12,660 nucleotides of DNA from an uncultured Bacteroides sp. (lineage in GTDB: Bacteria > Bacteroidota > Bacteroidia > Bacteroidales > Bacteroidaceae), in assembly GCF_910578895.1 (NCBI RefSeq), contig NZ_CAJTSC010000074.1, positions 1 through 12,660 on the forward strand, given 5' to 3'. Made by a program: the position numbers and the translations under genes. How positions within the stretch are numbered: position 1 is the first letter of the stretch; each line of letters starts with the position of its first letter. This document shows positions 6,794 to 12,660 of this stretch, one piece after another. The notes under the pieces were generated by a model. It was given only the letters and a program-made list of their open reading frames with translations, had not been told where the DNA came from and did no database searches.

Positions 6794-7528
6794 ATGCTAA
6801 ATAAAGAAGAACTTGATTTAGGCCGAATTCCGCAACACGTGGCAATTATCATGGACGGCAACGGACGTTGGGCAAAGCAACGCAAGCAAGAACGTTGTTA
6901 CGGACACCAAGCCGGTGCTGAGACCGTGCATATTATTGCAGAAGAAGCATCGAAATTAGGCATCAGATATCTGACATTGTATACGTTCTCCACCGAAAAT
7001 TGGAACCGGCCTTCTGATGAGGTCGCTGCATTAATGACGCTTCTTTTTGATTCTATCGAAGAGGAGACATTCATGAAGAACAATATCCGTTTCCGGGTTA
7101 TTGGAGATTTGACCAAGTTGCCCGCCAATGTACGGGAACGTTTGGAGACCTGCATAGCGCATACCTCAAACAACACTGGGATGTCTTTAGTATTGGCAAT
7201 CAGTTACTCGGCCCGTTGGGAAATAACGGAAGCCACCCGTCAGATTGCAGCTTTAGTGCAAAAAGGCGAATTGACACCCGAACAGATAGACGATAACCTG
7301 CTATTCCGGCATCTTACCACCAACTTCATGCCCGACCCGGATTTATTGATACGTACGGGTGGAGAAGTTCGCCTAAGCAATTACCTGCTTTGGCAATGTG
7401 CTTACTCGGAATTGTATTTCTGCGACACCTACTGGCCGGACTTCCGTGTCGAGGAGCTTCGCAAAGCCATTTCAGATTATCAGAAACGTGAACGCAGGTT
7501 CGGGAAAACCAGTGAACAAATCAGTTAA
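6794..7528 (+). CDS. uppS: Isoprenyl (undecaprenyl diphosphate) synthase
   Basis: Adds isopentenyl units in cis to farnesyl diphosphate to make undecaprenyl diphosphate, the lipid carrier for peptidoglycan and surface glycans. The 244-residue protein has the first signature HVAIIMDGNGRWAK (15-28) with the catalytic Asp21 in the pyrophosphate loop, FSTENW (65-70), and the C-terminal signature DPDLLIRTGGEVRLSNYLLWQ (181-201) followed by YSELYF. Length is typical (about 240-250). The usual NYGGR motif reads SYSAR here (137-141), a variant I take to be harmless. Stop codons in frame just upstream (6778-6789) fix the start at 6794. No promoter motif is visible in the 79-base gap before it. It is followed after 51 bases by bamA and probably shares its transcript. 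Confidence 0.96.
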   Translation: MLNKEELDLGRIPQHVAIIMDGNGRWAKQRKQERCYGHQAGAETVHIIAEEASKLGIRYLTLYTFSTENWNRPSDEVAALMTLLFDSIEEETFMKNNIRFRVIGDLTKLPANVRERLETCIAHTSNNTGMSLVLAISYSARWEITEATRQIAALVQKGELTPEQIDDNLLFRHLTTNFMPDPDLLIRTGGEVRLSNYLLWQCAYSELYFCDTYWPDFRVEELRKAISDYQKRERRFGKTSEQIS

Positions 7529-7543
7529 TCGAAAAACACAAAT

Positions 7544-7573
7544 TATAAAATAGTAAATTGTAAAACAGTAAAT
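7544..7573 (+). repeat. 15-base tandem duplication in the bamA leader
   Basis: TATAAAATAGTAAAT (7544-7558) is followed directly by TGTAAAACAGTAAAT (7559-7573): 13 of 15 bases are the same. It occupies most of the 51-base gap between uppS and bamA and ends six bases before the bamA ATG. The stretch is very rich in A and T and holds no Shine-Dalgarno site or TAnnTTTG promoter. Confidence 0.75.
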
Positions 7574-7579
7574 AAAAAG

Positions 7580-10219
7580 ATGCACTATCGTATTTTCTCC
7601 ATACTCGTAACGTTTATCTGCCTCTTCAGCTGTGTACTTACCAGCGCGGCGCAGGACATCAACAACACCGATGAAACCGAAAAGCCTGTCATTCTTTATT
7701 CGGGTACACCTAAAAAGTATGAAATAGCGGACATAAAAGTGGTTGGAGCCAAGAATTATGAAGATTATGTAATCATCGGTTTATCCGGATTAACAAAAGG
7801 GCAGACAATTACCGTTCCCGGTGATGAAATAACGCAGGCTTGTAAACGTTATTGGCGTCATGGTCTGTTCTCTGATGTACAAATCACCGCAGACAAGATT
7901 GAGGGCGACAGGATTTGGCTTACAATTCACCTGACAATGCGTCCCCGCGTGTCTGACATCCGTTACCACGGTGTGAAGAAATCGGAACGTGAAGATTTGG
8001 AAGCCAGAGTGGGCCTGATAAAAGGAAACCAGGTCACTCCTAACCTGATAGACCGTGCCAAAACGCTTATCAAGCGTTATTTCGACGATAAGGGTTTCAA
8101 AAATGCCGATGTCATCATCACTCAAAAAGACGATCCGAATAATGCCAATCAAGTCTTGGTGGACATCAATATCGATAAAAAGGAAAAAGTAAAAGTACAC
8201 CAGATTACAATTACCGGCAACGAAGCCATCACCACCAACAAGCTAAAACGTGTGATGAAGAAGACGAATGAAAAAGGCAAGCTACTCAACCTTTTCCGCA
8301 CCAAAAAATTCGTTGAAGAGAATTTCGAAGCCGACAAGCAACTGATTATAGACAAGTACAACGAGTTGGGTTATCGTGATGCAATGATTGTCAAAGACAG
8401 CATCAAGCCATACGATGACCGTACTGTAGATATTTCCATGGAGATTGAAGAAGGACAGAAATACTATTTGCGTAATGTAACTTGGGTCGGCAATACCCTC
8501 TATCCTTCCGAGCAATTGAATTTCTTGCTCCGTATGAAAAAAGGTGACGTCTACAACCAAAAGTTATTGGAAGAACGTACCAGTACAGACGAAGATGCAA
8601 TCGGTAACCTCTACTACAACAACGGTTACCTCTTCTACTCGCTCGACCCCGTAGAAGTAAATATCGTAGGCGACTCCATTGATTTGGAAATGCGTATTTT
8701 CGAAGGTCGCCAGGCTACCATCAACAAAGTCAGCATCAACGGCAACGACCGCTTGTATGAAAACGTAGTCCGCCGTGAACTTCGTACCCGTCCGGGACAA
8801 CTGTTTAGCCGCGACGACTTGATGCGTTCCATGCGTGAAATCCAACAAATGGGACACTTCGACCCGGAACAAATCCAACCGGACATCCAGCCTAAACCGG
8901 AAGACGGCACGGTTGATATCGGTTACAACCTTGTTTCCAAAGCAAACGACCAGGTAGAATTCTCTGCCGGTTGGGGACAAACGGGTATTATCGGTAAATT
9001 GAGTTTGAAATTCACAAACTTCTCCGTTGCCAATCTCCTGCATCCGGGTGAGAACTATCGCGGTATCCTGCCGCAAGGTGACGGACAGACATTGACCATC
9101 AGCGGACAGACCAATGCCAAATACTACCAATCGTACAGTGTGTCATTCTACGACCCGTGGTTTGGCGGCAAGCGTCCGAATGCATTCTCCGTATCCGCAT
9201 TCTACTCTCGTCAGACAGATATCAGCAGCCGCTACTACAACTCGGCATACATGAACAACTATTACAACAGTTATTATAGCGGCATGTACGGTTACGGCAT
9301 GTACAATTACGGTAATTATAACAACTACGAAAACTACTACGACCCCGACAAGTCTATCCAGATGTGGGGATTGGCGGTAATGTTCGGTAAACGTCTGAAA
9401 TGGCCGGATGACTACTTCCAATTCACGGCAGAGTTGTCCTACCAGCGTTATATCTTGAGCGATTGGCAATATTTCCCTGTTACCAACGGCAAGTGTAACA
9501 ACCTGAGTCTGAACCTCACCTTGTCACGCAGTTCTATCGACAACCCCATTTATCCGCGCCAAGGTTCCGAGTTCTCACTGTCGGCACAATTGACGCCGCC
9601 CTACTCATTGTTCGACGGTACAGACTACAGCAAGTACAGTACCAGCAACCAGAACGACATGAACAAAATGCATAAATGGATAGAATACCACAAGTGGAAA
9701 TTCAAATCAAAGATATACATCCCGTTGATGGATCCTATTAATGTAAAACGCACTCCGGTATTAATGGGACGCGTGGAATTCGGTTTGTTAGGACATTACA
9801 ACAAGTATAAGAAATCTCCGTTCGAGACCTTCGATGTGGGTGGCGACGGTATGACGGGATATTCCAGCTATGCAACAGAAAGTGTTGCCCTCCGTGGATA
9901 TGAAAACAGTTCTCTTACTCCTTATGGATACGAAGGCTACGCATATACACGTCTCGGTCTGGAATTAAGATATCCGTTGATGTTGGAAACAAGTACCAGC
10001 ATTTATGCGTTGACTTTTGTTGAAGCCGGTAACGCTTGGCAAGATGTAAACAAATTCAATCCGTTTGATTTGAAACGTTCTGCCGGTATCGGTGTCCGCA
10101 TCTTCCTTCCGATGATTGGTATGATGGGTATCGACTGGGCTTACGGTTTCGACAAAGTATTCGGAAGAAGTGATTACGGCGGTAGCCAATTCCACTTCAT
10201 CTTAGGACAAGAGTTCTAA
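7580..10219 (+). CDS. bamA: Outer-membrane protein assembly factor BamA
   Basis: Central barrel of the machine that folds and inserts beta-barrel proteins into the outer membrane. The 879-residue protein has a cleavable signal peptide (about 1-25, ending SAAQ), five POTRA domains beginning near 47, 121, 203, 295 and 378, and a C-terminal barrel from about 455. The barrel contains LRGY at 771-774, the equivalent of the conserved VRGF motif of loop 6, and the protein ends in Phe879 (LGQEF), the usual terminal residue of barrel proteins. It is longer than the E. coli protein (about 810). Part of the extra length is a Tyr/Asn-rich stretch at 552-587. It lies between uppS and two Skp-like chaperone genes, which fits its role. 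A TamA-like role is less likely given five POTRAs and the neighbours. Confidence 0.95.
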   Translation: MHYRIFSILVTFICLFSCVLTSAAQDINNTDETEKPVILYSGTPKKYEIADIKVVGAKNYEDYVIIGLSGLTKGQTITVPGDEITQACKRYWRHGLFSDVQITADKIEGDRIWLTIHLTMRPRVSDIRYHGVKKSEREDLEARVGLIKGNQVTPNLIDRAKTLIKRYFDDKGFKNADVIITQKDDPNNANQVLVDINIDKKEKVKVHQITITGNEAITTNKLKRVMKKTNEKGKLLNLFRTKKFVEENFEADKQLIIDKYNELGYRDAMIVKDSIKPYDDRTVDISMEIEEGQKYYLRNVTWVGNTLYPSEQLNFLLRMKKGDVYNQKLLEERTSTDEDAIGNLYYNNGYLFYSLDPVEVNIVGDSIDLEMRIFEGRQATINKVSINGNDRLYENVVRRELRTRPGQLFSRDDLMRSMREIQQMGHFDPEQIQPDIQPKPEDGTVDIGYNLVSKANDQVEFSAGWGQTGIIGKLSLKFTNFSVANLLHPGENYRGILPQGDGQTLTISGQTNAKYYQSYSVSFYDPWFGGKRPNAFSVSAFYSRQTDISSRYYNSAYMNNYYNSYYSGMYGYGMYNYGNYNNYENYYDPDKSIQMWGLAVMFGKRLKWPDDYFQFTAELSYQRYILSDWQYFPVTNGKCNNLSLNLTLSRSSIDNPIYPRQGSEFSLSAQLTPPYSLFDGTDYSKYSTSNQNDMNKMHKWIEYHKWKFKSKIYIPLMDPINVKRTPVLMGRVEFGLLGHYNKYKKSPFETFDVGGDGMTGYSSYATESVALRGYENSSLTPYGYEGYAYTRLGLELRYPLMLETSTSIYALTFVEAGNAWQDVNKFNPFDLKRSAGIGVRIFLPMIGMMGIDWAYGFDKVFGRSDYGGSQFHFILGQEF

Positions 10220-10244
10220 TTTGTTTAACTAAAACCAGAACGTT

Positions 10245-10760
10245 ATGAGAAAGAGTTTATTAATCATGTTTCTGCTGTTTGCCGCAGGCATAACAGCCAA
10301 TGCACAAAAGTTCGCCCTGATCGACATGGAATACATCTTAAAGAATATCCCTGCCTACCAAAGTGCGACCGATGAGTTGAACCGGACTTCCAAACAATGG
10401 CAAAGCGAGGTCGAGAAATTGAGCATGCAAGCCAAGAACTTGTATGACAGTTATCAGGCGTCTATCAAAACCCTTTCCGAAGCGCAAAAATCGAAGAAAG
10501 AAGAAGAGATTGTTGCCAAAGAGAAATCTGCGGCAGAATTACGCCGCAAATACTTCGGTCCCGAAGGTGAGTTGTTCAAGAAACGCGAAGCATTGATGCA
10601 GCCCATCCAAGATGAAATCTACGAGACGGTAAAAGAGATTTCCACGCAGAAAGGTTATGCCGTAGTCGTAGACCGCGCATCCGCATCAAGCATCATCTTC
10701 GCTTCTCCAAGTATCGACATAAGCAATGAAGTGCTTACAAAATTAGGATATTCAAATTAA
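10245..10760 (+). CDS. Skp/OmpH-family periplasmic chaperone, first copy
   Basis: Skp-like chaperones hold unfolded outer-membrane proteins in the periplasm and hand them to BamA. The 171-residue protein has a signal peptide (about 1-21, cleaved after NAQ), then the family's opening strand FALIDMEYILKNIPAY, a long charged coiled coil (about 45-120, rich in Glu, Lys, Gln) and a returning C-terminal segment GYAVVVDRASASSIIFASP that completes the trimer body. It starts 25 bases after bamA with no promoter motif between, so it is very probably translated from the bamA transcript. The bases before its ATG (AACGTT) are the same as those before the second copy. Confidence 0.93.
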   Translation: MRKSLLIMFLLFAAGITANAQKFALIDMEYILKNIPAYQSATDELNRTSKQWQSEVEKLSMQAKNLYDSYQASIKTLSEAQKSKKEEEIVAKEKSAAELRRKYFGPEGELFKKREALMQPIQDEIYETVKEISTQKGYAVVVDRASASSIIFASPSIDISNEVLTKLGYSN

Positions 10761-10773
10761 TTTCATACATTTG
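10743..10773 (+). promoter_or_regulatory. Possible separate promoter for the second Skp-like gene
   Basis: TACATTTG (10766-10773) matches TAnnTTTG, and TTAG (10743-10746) lies 19 bases upstream, three of four bases of TTTG. A start near 10780 would give a leader of about 38 bases. The upstream element lies inside the end of the first chaperone gene. Confidence 0.5.
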
Positions 10774-10817
10774 CATCCTATACAAGGAATAATCATTCAA
10801 AATAAACAATAAACGTT

Positions 10818-11324
10818 ATGCTTAAAAAAATCGCACTGCTCGTAGCAATGTTTGCTCTCCCTCTGGGAGCTATGGCGCAAACAAAATTCGCTCACATGAA
10901 CTCTCAAGAAGTTATCATCACCATGCCGGAATACACAAAAGCTCAAGCCGACCTGGAAGCCATGTCCAAAGAGTACCAGACAGAAATGCAACGTACACAG
11001 GAAGAGTTCAACAAAAAGTATCAGGAATTCTTGGCTCAAGCCGACTCACTGCCGAAAAACATCGCAGAAAGACGTCAGAAAGAGTTGCAGGATATGGCAC
11101 AACGCCAGGAACAATTCCAGCAAGAAGCTTATCAGTCTATGCAAAAGGCACAGCAAGATGCCATGGCTCCTATCTATAAAAAGCTGGATGATGCCATCCA
11201 AGCCGTAGGCAAGGCTGAAGGCGTAGTCTATATTTTCGACTTGGCACGTACTCCGATACCCTACGTAGGTGCACAGAGTGTAGACGTGACCGCAAAAGTT
11301 AAAACACAACTCGGCATCAAATAA
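10818..11324 (+). CDS. Skp/OmpH-family periplasmic chaperone, second copy
   Basis: A 168-residue protein of the same family as its left neighbour: signal peptide about 1-21 (ending GAMAQ), opening strand FAHMNSQEVIITMPEY, a coiled coil about 40-120 very rich in Gln, Glu and Lys, and a C-terminal segment GVVYIFDLARTPIPYVGAQS. The two copies share layout but differ through most of the coiled coil, so the duplication is old. The first copy has a RRKYFGPEGELF element in its helix that this one lacks (it has QQEAYQSMQKAQ instead), suggesting some division of labour in clients or partners. A strong terminator begins 49 bases after the stop. Confidence 0.93.
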   Translation: MLKKIALLVAMFALPLGAMAQTKFAHMNSQEVIITMPEYTKAQADLEAMSKEYQTEMQRTQEEFNKKYQEFLAQADSLPKNIAERRQKELQDMAQRQEQFQQEAYQSMQKAQQDAMAPIYKKLDDAIQAVGKAEGVVYIFDLARTPIPYVGAQSVDVTAKVKTQLGIK

Positions 11325-11373
11325 CACCGGTATTAAACAGACCGCATAATACCTCTAAACGAGGAAATCATCG

Positions 11374-11437
11374 AAAAGGTGTGTGTCAAAACTCCGACAG
11401 TCGTATCATTCTGTCAAGGTTTTGACACACACCTTTT
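11374..11437. terminator. Strong hairpin ending the bamA-chaperone unit
   Basis: AAAAGGTGTGTGTCAAAAC (11374-11392) is perfectly complementary to GTTTTGACACACACCTTTT (11419-11437), a 19-pair stem. The 26-base loop holds a second stem, GACAG (11396-11400) with CTGTC (11411-11415). The right arm ends in TTTT followed by CTTT, and the left arm begins with AAAA, so it could stop transcripts from either side. No gene enters from the right on the minus strand here. Confidence 0.85.
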
Positions 11438-11651
11438 CTTTCACATCCCTTCATCCTCCCATTCCACCCCAAACTCTTCGATATCAAGGCCACCACAATT
11501 GGGGCGACAAGTGCAATGAAAAAAGAAGCCGCATAAAAACAACTTACGAAATCAGTTCGCCGATTCGTAAAATCCTGTACAATCTGTGCCCCATCCTCAC
11601 AATTTGCATTATCTTTGCCGTACACTATACTCTTAGCGTCAGAAAGATTGT
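11438..11651. other. Non-coding stretch between terminator and murI
   Basis: No convincing gene is present. Open frames on both strands run into the terminator and lack family features. The only structure I see before the murI promoter is a hairpin: TTACGAAATC (11544-11553) against GATTCGTAA (11562-11570), nine pairs with one bulged base and an 8-base loop. A plus-strand frame (11383-11655) overlaps the murI start, and a minus-strand frame (11386-11625) begins with GTG and includes a hydrophobic stretch of about 20 residues. Confidence 0.5.
11585..11617 (+). promoter_or_regulatory. Promoter of murI
   Basis: TATCTTTG (11610-11617) matches TAnnTTTG; TGTG (11585-11588) lies 21 bases upstream, three of four bases of TTTG. 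A start near 11624 gives a leader of about 28 bases. It follows the terminator at 11374-11437, so murI is transcribed on its own. Confidence 0.75.
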
Positions 11652-12491
11652 ATGAAACAGAAACTACCTTCCAGTCCCGGTCCTATCGGTGTATTCGATT
11701 CCGGATACGGCGGGCTCACCATCTTGAGTAAAATACGGGAAGCCTTGCCGGAATACGATTACATCTATCTGGGCGACAATGCCCGCGCCCCTTACGGGAC
11801 ACGTTCGTTCGAAGTTGTATACGAGTTCACCTTGCAGGCAGTCACCAAACTGTTCGAAATGGGTTGCCATCTTGTCATCCTTGCCTGTAATACGGCGTCC
11901 GCCAAAGCGTTGCGCAGCATACAGATAAACAACCTGCCGCATCTTGACCCGGCACGCCGCGTACTGGGCGTCATCCGTCCCACCGTGGAATGTATCGGCC
12001 ATATAACCCGCAGCCGCCACGTCGGAGTTCTTGCCACGGGAGGCACCATCAAGTCCGAATCCTATCCGTTGGAGATACATAAACTTTTTCCCGACATCAA
12101 AGTCAGCGGAGAAGCCTGCCCCTTATGGGTATCGCTTGTAGAGAACAACGAGGCGCAAGGCGACGGCACGGATTACTTCATCCGCAAATACATAAACGAG
12201 CTCCTTGCCAAAGACCGGGAGATAGATACCGCCATCCTGGGTTGTACGCACTATCCGATACTGCTGCCCAAAATCCGGCAATACATGCCGGACGGCATCA
12301 CCATAGTGTCGCAAGGCAAATTGGTAGCGGACAGCCTGAAAGATTATCTTCACCGCCATCCCGAAATAGACGCCAAATGTACCCAAGGCGGCAAATGCGC
12401 CTACTATACCACCGAAGCGGAAGAGAAATTCATCGAGTCCGCATCCGTCTTCCTGAACGAAGCGGTAACGGTGCAGCGCATTGAACTGTAA
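11652..12491 (+). CDS. murI: Glutamate racemase
   Basis: Converts L-glutamate to the D-glutamate needed for the peptidoglycan stem peptide; cytosolic and cofactor-independent. The 279-residue protein has VFDSGYGGLT (14-23, with Asp16 and Ser17 in the substrate site), LGDNARAPYG (40-49), the first catalytic cysteine in LACNTAS (Cys79) and the second in LGCTHYPIL (Cys198, with His200). The spacing is that expected for the two-cysteine, two-base mechanism. Length is normal (about 260-280). It has its own promoter and stands apart from the bamA unit. The protein ends normally, with about 60 bases before the palindromic element at the right edge. Confidence 0.96.
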   Translation: MKQKLPSSPGPIGVFDSGYGGLTILSKIREALPEYDYIYLGDNARAPYGTRSFEVVYEFTLQAVTKLFEMGCHLVILACNTASAKALRSIQINNLPHLDPARRVLGVIRPTVECIGHITRSRHVGVLATGGTIKSESYPLEIHKLFPDIKVSGEACPLWVSLVENNEAQGDGTDYFIRKYINELLAKDREIDTAILGCTHYPILLPKIRQYMPDGITIVSQGKLVADSLKDYLHRHPEIDAKCTQGGKCAYYTTEAEEKFIESASVFLNEAVTVQRIEL

Positions 12492-12534
12492 GCACAATTT
12501 GCCTGATACAGAACATTAAACCGGAGAAACTTGT

Positions 12535-12542
12535 TATATTTG
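12535..12542 (+). promoter_or_regulatory. Possible promoter element pointing out of the window
   Basis: TATATTTG matches TAnnTTTG, but no TTTG lies at the right distance upstream. It sits inside a weak inverted repeat (TTGTT 12531-12535, AACAA 12546-12550) and just before the palindromic element. It may be chance. Confidence 0.3.
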
Positions 12543-12551
12543 TAAAACAAA

Positions 12552-12660
12552 GAGCCTGTTTACATTTTGTTCAGCATTATTTTGAGCGTTCTTTGCGAGG
12601 ATGTTTTTCTATTTTCAGGAGGAGCATAGCGGGCTATGTGACGAATAAAAAGAGGAAAAC
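12552..12660. mobile_element. Left part of a long palindromic (MITE-like) element or IS end
   Basis: The non-coding sequence from about 12552 (GAGCCTGTTTAC) to the window edge is centred on the perfect palindrome CATAGC-GG-GCTATG (12625-12638). In exact register with that centre, 12603-12615 pairs with 12648-12660: eleven normal pairs, one wobble and one mismatch. A less paired zone of eight or nine bases lies between. If the symmetry continues, the other end would fall near 12711, giving an element of about 160 bases. I recall similar sequence beginning GAGCCTGTTTA as a dispersed repeat in Bacteroides genomes, but this is memory and not a search. An IS end is the alternative. No transposase is visible. 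Confidence 0.5.

Noticed and set aside
8564..9130. A 188-residue minus-strand frame inside bamA
   Set aside because: It is the antisense shadow of a well-supported bamA reading frame and shows no family motifs or start signals.
11386..11625. A 79-residue minus-strand protein with a hydrophobic segment
   Set aside because: It needs a GTG start, ends inside the terminator stem and overlaps the murI promoter. The hydrophobic stretch of about 20 residues is suggestive, but nothing else supports it. Conservation in relatives would reopen the case.
11383..11655. A 90-residue plus-strand protein before murI
   Set aside because: It starts inside the terminator hairpin, covers the murI promoter and overlaps the murI start by four bases, with no recognisable features.

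Overview
The window looks like a core chromosomal segment of a Bacteroides-type bacterium (Bacteroidota). Evidence: a DUF6242-type lipoprotein confined to this group, a BamA followed by two Skp/OmpH-like chaperone genes, and several promoters of the group's distinctive form (TTTG about 20 bases upstream of TAnnTTTG), with few recognisable Shine-Dalgarno sites. The species cannot be told from the window.

Left part (1-4146, minus strand, reading right to left): prmC and recX (4-base overlap), a terminator over the recX end, pyrE with its own promoter and terminator, a small SRPBCC-fold protein, argH, a regularly spaced array of GTTAAC palindromes, and a tRNA-Gly (GCC) cut by the window edge. 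This side handles translation termination (PrmC), recombination control (RecX), pyrimidine synthesis (PyrE) and the last arginine step (ArgH).

Middle (4202-6714, plus strand): ribD diverges from prmC across a 55-base gap that holds the prmC promoter, followed by a lipoprotein gene with its own promoter.

Right part (6794-12491, plus strand) is an envelope cluster: uppS (undecaprenyl diphosphate for wall and glycan carriers), bamA (outer-membrane protein insertion), two tandem Skp/OmpH-like periplasmic chaperones, a very strong terminator, then murI (D-glutamate for peptidoglycan) under its own promoter.

Most of the window is ordinary housekeeping sequence and I see no new multi-gene system, defence island or prophage. 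The parts that the genes do not explain are non-coding: a five-copy GTTAAC array with 22-23 base period (125-221), a large imperfect palindrome entering from the right edge (from about 12552) that looks like a MITE or IS end, a 19-base perfect stem with a nested hairpin after the chaperone genes, and a 15-base tandem duplication just before bamA. Among the proteins, the Tyr/Asn-rich loop of BamA and the undescribed lipoprotein and SRPBCC protein are the least understood.
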